Below, one piece after another: positions 1 through 6,304 of a DNA stretch of 64,000 nt. Source of the stretch: JASHPR01 sp963833885 (GTDB taxonomy: Bacteria > Actinomycetota > Actinomycetes > Streptosporangiales > Streptosporangiaceae); the NCBI GenBank assembly GCA_963833885.1, contig CAWHZU010000029.1, forward strand, positions 1-64,000. Reading direction: 5' to 3'. The translations under genes were made by a program, and so were the position numbers. A model generated the notes under the pieces. That model was given only the letters and a program-made list of their open reading frames with translations, searched no databases and had not been told where the DNA came from. Positions within the stretch are counted from its first letter, which is position 1; each line of letters opens with the position of its first letter.

Positions 1-311
1 CTCGGCGCCGCTGCCCCTGCCCGCGCCGTGGCCCGGGGCTGCGGCACGATTCCAGGCCGGGTCTCCTCGGCTCGCAGCGTGCTAACCCTGACCTCGCGCA
101 CCATCCGGACCTGGGTGACTCGCAGCGCGCTCGCGCTGCGCTCGATAACGTCTGGCTCCGCGGACGTCTCGTCGCCGCAGCCCAGCCAGGCTCCGGCCAC
201 GCCCGGATCGTCCTGGCTAGCCGCTGACCTGGCGATACGCAGTGGCTGCAACGGAACCTCCGGGCTAGCGCCAGCCGCCTGGCTAGCCTCTGCCGCGCTC
301 ATCACGCTCAT
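1..311 (-). CDS. N-terminal part of an unidentified protein divergent from lexA, cut by the window edge
   Basis: An open minus-strand frame starts at ATG 311 behind a clear GGGAGG ribosome site and runs off the left edge of the window (about 103 residues visible). The visible part is Ala/Ser/Glu-rich, begins MSVMSAAEASQ and shows no membrane segment or recognisable domain. In many actinomycetes the gene divergent from lexA encodes a LysM-domain protein followed by nrdR; the position fits that, but no LysM sequence is in view, so this is only context. A possible SOS box lies 18 bp upstream of the start, so the gene could share LexA control. Confidence 0.5.
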   Translation of the reverse strand, partial: MSVMSAAEASQAAGASPEVPLQPLRIARSAASQDDPGVAGAWLGCGDETSAEPDVIERSASALRVTQVRMVREVRVSTLRAEETRPGIVPQPRATARAGAAAP

Positions 312-328
312 TCCCGGCCTCCCTCGCC

Positions 329-342
329 CGAATGACTGTTCG
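329..342. promoter_or_regulatory. Possible second SOS (LexA) box
   Basis: CGAAT-GACT-GTTCG matches the actinobacterial/Bacillus-type LexA box CGAAC-N4-GTTCG with one mismatch. It lies directly upstream of the minus-strand gene at 1-311 and about 90 bp from the stronger box near lexA. Confidence 0.4.
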
Positions 343-430
343 ATCGTACTCTTGTTCTATCAAAATAGCGTTCGATCGAACGAAGCTACGGTACAGTCTT
401 ATCGCAGGGGTCCGACACTTTCGGCGCGTG

Positions 431-446
431 TCGAACAGATGTTTGA
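431..446. promoter_or_regulatory. SOS (LexA) box upstream of lexA
   Basis: TCGAACAGATGTTTGA matches the consensus TCGAAC-N4-GTTCGA at 11 of 12 defined positions. It sits 63 bp upstream of the lexA start, as expected for autorepression. A possible -10 element TACAGT is at 392-397. Confidence 0.75.
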
Positions 447-508
447 GATCGGTGTTCGAAAACGCTAACGTCATCGATGACCCACACCAGCGAGCCGGAG
501 GCCCGACG

Positions 509-1321
509 ATGAGCAGTACTAATGAGGACGGGGGGGCGCTAGCGTCCTCGCCCGCCATTGGCGAGCGACCCAAGGGGCGGCCGGGGCGGAAGCCGAAGGG
601 CACCGTTCCCACCGTGGTGGCGGACCTGCCCGAAAAGCCCGACCCGGACCACGTGCTGACCTGGCGCCAGCGCAAGGTCCTGCAGGTCATCCGCGACTCG
701 GTGCAGCGCCGCGGCTATCCGCCATCGATGCGGGAGATTGGTGAGGCGGTGGGGCTGACCAGCACCTCCAGCGTCTCCTACCAGCTCTCCACGCTGCAGC
801 GGAAGGGATATTTGCGCCGCGACATCGGCCTGCCGCGCACGGTCGAGGTCCGGCTGCCCGGCCATCCGGCGATCCGCCCCGAGCAGGGCGCGCCCGATCA
901 GGGCGTCACCGAGGAAGAGCCGCCGATGGACATCGCCTCGCAGGAGGCGGCCTACGTGCCGATGGTCGGCCGCATCGCAGCCGGTGGCCCCATCCTTGCC
1001 GAACAGGCAATCGAGGACATCTTCCCGCTGCCCAGGCAGATCGTGGGCGAGGGCACGCTGTTCCTGCTGCGAGTCGTGGGTGACTCGATGATCAACGCGG
1101 CCATCACCGACGGCGACTGGGTCGTGGTGCGCGAGCAGAAGGTGGCGGAGAACGGTGAGATCGTGGCCGCCATGCTCGACGGCGAGGCGACGGTCAAGAC
1201 GTTCAAGCGCTCCAGCGATGGCAACATCTGGCTGATGCCGCACAACCCGGCCTACACTCCGATCGCCGCCAACGACGTGACGATCCTCGGCAAGGTCGTG
1301 GCCGTGCTGCGACGGGTCTGA
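509..1321 (+). CDS. lexA: LexA, SOS transcriptional repressor and self-cleaving protease
   Basis: A 270-residue LexA that represses DNA-damage genes and autocleaves when stimulated by RecA-ssDNA. The N-terminal winged helix contains REIGEAVGLTSTSSVSYQL. The cleavage bond is Ala158-Gly159 (in GRIAAGG), and the Ser/Lys dyad is Ser193 (GDSMIN) and Lys230 (ATVKTFKR). The start at 509 was chosen over an in-frame ATG at 332 because a GGAG ribosome site precedes it and the upstream stretch contains the SOS box. The first 40 residues carry a basic GRPGRKPKG stretch resembling an AT-hook, a common N-terminal extension in actinobacterial LexA. Confidence 0.97.
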   Translation: MSSTNEDGGALASSPAIGERPKGRPGRKPKGTVPTVVADLPEKPDPDHVLTWRQRKVLQVIRDSVQRRGYPPSMREIGEAVGLTSTSSVSYQLSTLQRKGYLRRDIGLPRTVEVRLPGHPAIRPEQGAPDQGVTEEEPPMDIASQEAAYVPMVGRIAAGGPILAEQAIEDIFPLPRQIVGEGTLFLLRVVGDSMINAAITDGDWVVVREQKVAENGEIVAAMLDGEATVKTFKRSSDGNIWLMPHNPAYTPIAANDVTILGKVVAVLRRV

Positions 1322-1331
1322 GGAGGCCCAG

Positions 1332-2588
1332 CTACCAGGCGACGATGCTGGTGCCGGCCTCCCCAGAGATTCCGCCGGAGGCCGGCATCCTGACGGGCAC
1401 GGTGGAAATGGCTCGGGTGGCGAGCCTGATCTGGGCTACCCGCTGCAGCACCTCATTGCTGGGCTCGCCGAGGTGACGCACCGCGTACGGGACGAGCAGG
1501 AACCCTCCTGAGCTGTCCAAGGCCATGGACGAGCAGCCCGCCTGGGGCCAGGTCCCACGTGCGGTGAACGTCGCGATGCCCCCGCGCGGCTTTCCCGTGC
1601 TGGTGCCGTATGCCACGATCTCCGCGGTCGCCACGTTCCGGGTCGCGGACTGACGGCAGACGTAGACCGATGTTCCGCTCGGACTGAGGCTGGCCGCCGC
1701 CAGGCTGGAACCCGATCTTGCTCCGGGTGCGGCCTGGCGGTATATGGCACGGCTGAGCCTCGCCACCGGGCCCGGCGCCGCATCGGTGGCCAGCACGCGC
1801 ACGCTCTGCCCGGTGATCGGCCCGTATTGCTGGGACATCGCATCGGCCGCGAAGGCGAGCAACCGGCCGCTGGCCGACATTGACAGCTGCCCCTGCAAGG
1901 CCAGGTTCCCGGAACTTATGCCGCCGAGGCTGATACCGCCCCATTCCCGCGTCCGGCCGCTGGGCACCTGCAGCACTCCGAGATAGCCGGGCGCGCCCTT
2001 CGAGCATCCGCTGATCGCGTAGCCGATGACCCGGCCACCGTCACTGGCGGCCAGCGACCACAGCAGGCCGGGCAGCGTGGGACCGAGCGGTGCCGGCGCA
2101 CCGGGCAGGCCCCGGGCGCTCAGCCGGACACCGTAGAGACGGGTAGCGCAGGCGCCTACGGTCCGGGCGATCACGTAGCTGTCGGCGCCGGCCGCGGCCA
2201 GGCCGGTAAGGTCATCGGAACTGGTAGCGCCCTGCTCCTGCCATACCAGCGCGCCCGTGGCCGTTTCGCGGATCTCGAGCGGGCCGTTGCCCTCCCCGGA
2301 GCCCTGCGTGTCCGCGAAGAAGCGGGGCACCGCGGCCTGGGCGACGGCCGGTGGCCGACTGCGATCTGACCGCGCCGTCACTACCTTGCCGGACGGGCTG
2401 CGTACTGCGGCCGCCACGATTGCGGCCACCACGAGCACGCTGGTCAGAACCAGCGCGAGCCTCATCCGGCGCCGCCGTGCGCGTGCGCGAGCTTCCTTGA
2501 TCAGTACCTGCGCGTCGACATCGCCTTCGGCAGATGGATCCAGAGGCCTGACAGGCTTGATGGTGCTACTACGGCTATCACCTTCCAT
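1332..2588 (-). CDS. Membrane-anchored protein of unknown function, divergent from a GntR regulator
   Basis: A 418-residue protein with a basic cytoplasmic N-terminus (RARARRRR near residues 34-41), one transmembrane helix at about 42-64 (LALVLTSVLVVAAIVAAAV) and a roughly 350-residue extracytoplasmic part. That part is rich in Gly/Ser/Ala with recurring short strand-like segments, which suggests a beta-propeller-like fold, but no family is recognised. It is transcribed divergently from the GntR gene across a 21-bp gap that is itself a palindrome, so it is the most likely regulatory target of that GntR protein. The start at 2588 would make the transcript leaderless; the next in-frame Met is at 2465. 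Confidence 0.75.
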   Translation of the reverse strand: MEGDSRSSTIKPVRPLDPSAEGDVDAQVLIKEARARARRRRMRLALVLTSVLVVAAIVAAAVRSPSGKVVTARSDRSRPPAVAQAAVPRFFADTQGSGEGNGPLEIRETATGALVWQEQGATSSDDLTGLAAAGADSYVIARTVGACATRLYGVRLSARGLPGAPAPLGPTLPGLLWSLAASDGGRVIGYAISGCSKGAPGYLGVLQVPSGRTREWGGISLGGISSGNLALQGQLSMSASGRLLAFAADAMSQQYGPITGQSVRVLATDAAPGPVARLSRAIYRQAAPGARSGSSLAAASLSPSGTSVYVCRQSATRNVATAEIVAYGTSTGKPRGGIATFTARGTWPQAGCSSMALDSSGGFLLVPYAVRHLGEPSNEVLQRVAQIRLATRAISTVPVRMPASGGISGEAGTSIVAW

Positions 2589-2609
2589 GGTGCTATTCTG
2601 AGTATCACC
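2562..2609. promoter_or_regulatory. Two 21-bp operator-like repeats between a membrane-protein gene and a GntR gene
   Basis: Two copies of GGTGCTA-N7-TATCACC occur at 2562-2582 and 2589-2609, 27 bp apart. Each is an inverted repeat of the GGTGnTA...TAnCACC type. The right copy exactly fills the gap between the divergent starts at 2588 and 2610 and contains a plus-strand TATTCT (2594-2599) usable as a -10 box. The left copy overlaps the first codons of the minus-strand gene. This fits autoregulation by the adjacent YtrA-type regulator. Confidence 0.6.
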
Positions 2610-2978
2610 ATGCGACGTGTCAAGCTGGACCGCCAGGACTCACTGCCGCTCTACGAACAGGTCTGCGCAGAAATCCGCCGGGCCGTCGCCGACGGCGAGA
2701 TCGGCCCGGGTGAGCGGCTCCCGCCTGCCCGCGACCTCGCTGCCGTGCTGCACGTGAACAGCAACACGGTGCTGCGAGCGCTGCGGGTGCTGCGTGACGA
2801 GGGCCTGGTCGAATTCCGTCGCGGACGTGGAGTCACCGTTGTGGGACCCGCCCGGCGCAGCGCCGTTCTGGCCCGAGCGCGCGAGCTCGTGCAGTTCGCC
2901 AGGCATCACGGCTACGGCCGTGACGAGCTCATAAAGATGATCGAGGACATCGCGCCGACGGCCGGGCCCCTAGCCTGA
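2610..2978 (+). CDS. GntR-family transcriptional regulator, YtrA-like subfamily
   Basis: A 122-residue protein made almost only of a winged helix-turn-helix (LPLYEQVCAEIRRAVADGEI ... LPPARDLAAVLHVNSNTVLR) with a short C-terminal tail and no effector domain, as in the YtrA subfamily of GntR. These usually control an adjacent ABC-transporter or membrane operon. Here the only candidate partner is the divergent membrane protein at 1332-2588. There is no ribosome site because the start abuts the palindrome, so translation is probably leaderless. The gene is convergent with leuS, whose stop lies 14 bp away. Confidence 0.9.
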   Translation: MRRVKLDRQDSLPLYEQVCAEIRRAVADGEIGPGERLPPARDLAAVLHVNSNTVLRALRVLRDEGLVEFRRGRGVTVVGPARRSAVLARARELVQFARHHGYGRDELIKMIEDIAPTAGPLA

Positions 2979-2992
2979 GGCACGTCAGTAGC

Positions 2993-5527
2993 TCAGGCTG
3001 GCACGATGTTGACCAGCTTCGGCGCCCGCACGATGACGGTGCGCACGTCGCGTCCGGCCAGCGCCCGGCTCGCCCCAGGGGCTGCCAGCGCCAGCTCGCG
3101 CAGCTCGTCCTCGCCGATCCCTGGCGGAACCTCGAGGCGGTCCCGCACCTTGCCGCCGACCTGGACGACGCATGTCACCAGGTCCTGAACGAGCAGCGCT
3201 GGATCGGCGGTTGGCCAGCCGGCGGTCGCCACGGACGGCTGGTGGCCCAGCAGCTCCCAGCACTCCTCGGCGGTGTACGGCGCGAACAGCGACAGCAGGA
3301 CGATCAGGGTCTCGGCCGCCTCGCGCACCGCCGGGTCGGCGGCACCAGGCCCGGAGTCAATCGCCCGGCGTGCGGCGCTGACCAGCTCCATCAGCCGCGC
3401 CACCGCCACGTTCAGCCTCCTGGCGTCGACCAGCCTGGTGACTTCGTCGATGGTCCGGTGCGTCACCCGGCGCAGCTCGCGGTCGCCGTCATCCAGGGGC
3501 GTGACCGGTGTCCCGGTCCCGACCTCGGCGGCGAGCCGCCAAACCCGGCCGAGGAACTTGACCGACGCCTCGGGCCGCACGTCGGCCCAGTCGATGTCAT
3601 CGGCGGGCGGGCTAGCGAAGATCATCGTCAGCCGGATCGCGTCGACCCCGTGCGCGGCGAGCTGCTCCCCCAGGTCGACGCCGTTGCCCAGGGACTTCGA
3701 CATCGCCCGGCCCTGGTTGATCACCTGGCCCTGGTTGAGCAGCCGGGTGAACGGCTCGTCAAAGTCGACCATGTGCATGTCGTGCAGGACCTTGATGAAG
3801 AACCGGCTGTACATCAGGTGCAGGATCGCGTGCTCGCTGCCGCCCACGTACAGGTACACGGGGTTCCACCGGCGCACCGCTTCAACGTCGAACGGCCCGT
3901 GCTCGTAGGACGGCGAGCAGTACCGCAGGAAGTACCACGACGAGTCGACGAACGTGTCCATCGTGTCGGTGTCCCGCTTGGCCGGGCCACCGCACTTCGG
4001 GCACTCGGTGTTCACCCAGTCCTCGGCCGCCGCCAGCGGAGAGACACCCTTCGGCGCCAGGTCCTGGCCGCGCAGGTCGGGCAGGAGCACCGGAAGCTGC
4101 TCGTCCGGCACCGGCACCTCGCCGCACGACGGGCAGTACACGATCGGGATCGGCGTGCCCCAGAACCGCTGCCGCGACAGCAGCCAGTCGCGCAGCCGGT
4201 AATTGACCGCCGGGCGGCCCAGGCCACGCTGGGCCAGCAGGTCGATGATCGCCGTGATCGCCTCGGCCTTGGGCAGCCCGTCGATCGGGCCCGAGTTGAT
4301 CAGCTCTCCGTTGCCGGGCGTGGCGACCCCTGTCTCCGCCGGGTCGGGGGAATCGGTCTGCACCACCACGCGGACCGGCAGCCCGAACGCCCGGGCGAAA
4401 TCCAGGTCCCGCTGATCGTGCGCGGGCACGGCCATGATCGCCCCGGTGCCGTAGTCCGGCAGCACGTAGTCGGCGGCCCAGACCGGGATGTGCTCGCCGT
4501 TGACCGGGTTGATCGCGTACCTGCCCAGGAACACTCCGGTCTTTTCGCGCTCGGTTGCCTGGCGCTCGATGTCGGTCAGCTTGCGCACCTGGGTCAGGTA
4601 CTCATCCAGCGCGGCGCGCTGTTCCGGCGCACAGACCTCGGCGGCCAGCGGCGAGTCGGCCGCGATGACGAAGAACGTCGCCCCGTACAGCGTGTCCGGG
4701 CGGGTCGTGAACACGGTGACCGGCTCGTCCCGGCCCTCGATCGTGAACTGCACCTCGGCGCCCTCGCTGCGCCCGATCCAGTTCCGCTGCATCATCAGGA
4801 CCGGCTCGGGCCACAGCCCTTCCAGCTCCTTCATCCCCTCGAGCAGCCGGTCGGCGTACTCGGTGATCCTGAAGTACCACTGGGTCAGCACCCGGCGGAC
4901 GACCTCGGCGCCGCAGCGCTCGCACCGGCCCGCGATCACCTGCTCGTTGGCGAGCACGGTCTGATCGACCGGGCACCAGTTGACGTAGCCGTCCTTGCGG
5001 TAGGCGAGGCCGCGCTCGTAGAACCGCAGGAACAGCCACTGGTTCCAGCGGTAGTAGCTCGGGTCGCACGTGTACAGCCGGCGGGACCAGTCGAACGAGA
5101 CCGCATACCGCCGGAACGAGGCAGCCTGCGTGTCAATGTTCTTGTAGGTCCAGTCGGCCGGGTGGGAGTTGTTCCGGATCGCGGCGTTCTCGGCGGGCAG
5201 CCCGAATGCGTCCCAGCCGATCGGGTGCAGCACGTTGTGACCGCGCTGGAAGAAGTAGCGCGCTACCGCGTCTCCGATCGCGTACGCCTCGGCGTGCCCC
5301 ATGTGCAGGTCGCCGGACGGGTACGGGAACATGTCGAGCAGATAGGTGCGGGGCCGTCCGTCCGAGGCGTCATCGCTGGCCCGGAACGGGTCGAGCGCCG
5401 CCCAGCGTTCCTGCCACTTCTCCTGCACCGTCCGCGGGTCGTAGGGCTCGCCCCGTGCAGCTTCGTGGCCCGGCGCCCGTTCCGCGGCGGCACGCCCGCC
5501 CTGTCCCGCGTCCTCAGCGGCCTTCAT
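2993..5527 (-). CDS. leuS: Leucyl-tRNA synthetase
   Basis: An 844-residue class I synthetase charging tRNA-Leu. The HIGH motif appears as HMGH (residues 75-78, in PSGDLHMGHAEA) and the KMSKS loop as AMSKSLGNG near residue 605. A zinc-like CPxCG (CPSCGE...CPKCGG) and the CP1 editing domain (TTRPDTLYGATF) lie between them. Length is normal for bacteria. The start at 5527 follows GAGGGA. The gene is expressed alone, behind a leader that carries an apparent leucine-codon attenuator (5592-5693), so its expression is probably raised when charged tRNA-Leu is scarce. Confidence 0.99.
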   Translation of the reverse strand: MKAAEDAGQGGRAAAERAPGHEAARGEPYDPRTVQEKWQERWAALDPFRASDDASDGRPRTYLLDMFPYPSGDLHMGHAEAYAIGDAVARYFFQRGHNVLHPIGWDAFGLPAENAAIRNNSHPADWTYKNIDTQAASFRRYAVSFDWSRRLYTCDPSYYRWNQWLFLRFYERGLAYRKDGYVNWCPVDQTVLANEQVIAGRCERCGAEVVRRVLTQWYFRITEYADRLLEGMKELEGLWPEPVLMMQRNWIGRSEGAEVQFTIEGRDEPVTVFTTRPDTLYGATFFVIAADSPLAAEVCAPEQRAALDEYLTQVRKLTDIERQATEREKTGVFLGRYAINPVNGEHIPVWAADYVLPDYGTGAIMAVPAHDQRDLDFARAFGLPVRVVVQTDSPDPAETGVATPGNGELINSGPIDGLPKAEAITAIIDLLAQRGLGRPAVNYRLRDWLLSRQRFWGTPIPIVYCPSCGEVPVPDEQLPVLLPDLRGQDLAPKGVSPLAAAEDWVNTECPKCGGPAKRDTDTMDTFVDSSWYFLRYCSPSYEHGPFDVEAVRRWNPVYLYVGGSEHAILHLMYSRFFIKVLHDMHMVDFDEPFTRLLNQGQVINQGRAMSKSLGNGVDLGEQLAAHGVDAIRLTMIFASPPADDIDWADVRPEASVKFLGRVWRLAAEVGTGTPVTPLDDGDRELRRVTHRTIDEVTRLVDARRLNVAVARLMELVSAARRAIDSGPGAADPAVREAAETLIVLLSLFAPYTAEECWELLGHQPSVATAGWPTADPALLVQDLVTCVVQVGGKVRDRLEVPPGIGEDELRELALAAPGASRALAGRDVRTVIVRAPKLVNIVPA

Positions 5528-5591
5528 TGGTCCCTCGCGATTAGCTAGATCCGATCACGTTCCCGGGCTGACTCTCAGAGAGCCTGCTTCC

Positions 5592-5622
5592 AAAAAAACT
5601 GCCCCCCGGTCACGAGGGGCAG
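5592..5622 (-). terminator. Intrinsic terminator in the leuS leader
   Basis: In the minus-strand RNA a 7-bp perfect stem (CUGCCCC 5622-5616 with GGGGCAG 5605-5599) is followed at once by seven U residues (5598-5592). It lies 65 bp upstream of the leuS start, inside the leader, where an attenuator terminator would be. Confidence 0.75.
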
Positions 5623-5653
5623 CCGCGCCAACGATCACTCAGCTGGCGCGGCT
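5621..5653 (-). promoter_or_regulatory. Competing hairpin (candidate antiterminator) of the leuS leader
   Basis: A perfect 10-bp stem pairs AGCCGCGCCA (RNA 5653-5644) with UGGCGCGGCU (5630-5621). Its 5' arm overlaps the stop codon of the leader peptide and its 3' end shares two bases with the terminator stem. A ribosome at the stop codon would block it; a ribosome stalled at the Leu codons would leave it free to form. Confidence 0.5.
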
Positions 5654-5681
5654 AAGTAAGAAGCAGCCGTGCAGAACGCAT
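5652..5681 (-). CDS. leuS leader peptide MRSARLLLT with three tandem Leu codons
   Basis: ATG at 5681 opens a 9-codon frame reading MRSARLLLT and ending with TAG at 5654-5652. Three consecutive leucine codons (CTG CTT CTT) stand just before a hairpin and an intrinsic terminator upstream of leuS. There is no ribosome site, but TACCCT ends 6 nt before the ATG, so the message would be leaderless. The layout is that of a ribosome-stalling attenuator sensing leucyl-tRNA. The peptide is too short for family evidence; the assignment rests on codon content and position. Confidence 0.6.
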   Translation of the reverse strand: MRSARLLLT

Positions 5682-5687
5682 GGGCCA

Positions 5688-5693
5688 AGGGTA
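5688..5693 (-). promoter_or_regulatory. -10 element for the leaderless leuS leader transcript
   Basis: TACCCT on the minus strand fits TANNNT, with 6 nt to the ATG of the leader peptide, the usual spacing for leaderless actinobacterial transcripts. No good -35 hexamer is seen at 17-19 bp. Confidence 0.5.
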
Positions 5694-5799
5694 GCGCAAC
5701 GAAACGGCAGGGGGTGCCGCCAAGCAGGAGCAACCCCACCGCTGAGAGTCCCAGCAGGGGCCGTCTGCCAGCCTTCCGTAAGGAGGCCGTCTACCTTGA

Positions 5800-5992
5800 G
5801 GCTTGCCAGGCTCACCGAGTCCCTGACCACGCGCGTCCGGATGAGTGCCGCGCTGACTGTGTTGTTCCACTGCACTCTGTCCAAGGTGGTGGACACGACG
5901 TACTTGGGCAGGGCGTTCAGCCGGGTTGCCCGCGGGTCGCCGGGGTCGGTGACCTGTAACCAGTAGCCCGCGAAAAGCTCATAGGTCTTGCG
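5800..5992 (-). pseudogene. Remnant of a dihydrofolate-reductase-like (RibD/DHFR family) gene
   Basis: The minus strand encodes RKTYELFAGYW followed shortly by VTDPGDPRATRLNALPKYVV, typical of the middle of DHFR/RibD_C family proteins. The frame is interrupted by TAG at 5995-5993 directly upstream, and downstream similarity fades after about 60 residues. Both ends of the normal 180-190 residue protein are missing, so this is a decayed fragment, now lying upstream of the leuS leader. Confidence 0.7.
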
Positions 5993-6122
5993 CTACACCA
6001 GCATTGGTGCGAATTGTTCCCCTATAGCGTGCCAAATTCTCCTCGATCATGGCACAAGTGGGGCCGCAGCCGAATTCTCGTGAAGGGCCCCATGCCTCAT
6101 ACAGCGCGTTCGCGTTTTCACC

Positions 6123-6151
6123 TTGACCGTCGAACGCGCCACCAATAATGT
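6123..6151 (+). promoter_or_regulatory. Sigma-70-type promoter upstream of the PKS gene
   Basis: TTGACC (6123-6128), a 17-bp spacer and TAATGT (6146-6151) form a good housekeeping promoter about 150 bp upstream of the polyketide synthase start. The surrounding 6000-6300 stretch is notably less GC-rich than the coding DNA. Confidence 0.55.
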
Positions 6152-6304
6152 CGTCTCACCCATCCATGATGCTGTCCGCCGACGCCTTGGGGAGGGCGAG
6201 GGCGGCCGGGGAACCCGTCGGTGCCGGTTGACCGGTCGGCGGGTGCGCAGATGGCTGGGCAGGCCCACGGGGGATCAGGCCAGTTTTCGGGGGAAAAGGT
6301 AATA

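Noticed and set aside
3242..5548. A 768-codon plus-strand frame across leuS
   Set aside because: It is antisense to a complete leuS, has no domain pattern and is an Arg/Val/Asp/Gly-rich GC shadow.
5528..5780. T-box riboswitch upstream of leuS
   Set aside because: No convincing T-box core (GGTGGnACC) or Stem I layout was found; the leader peptide and terminator explain the structure better.
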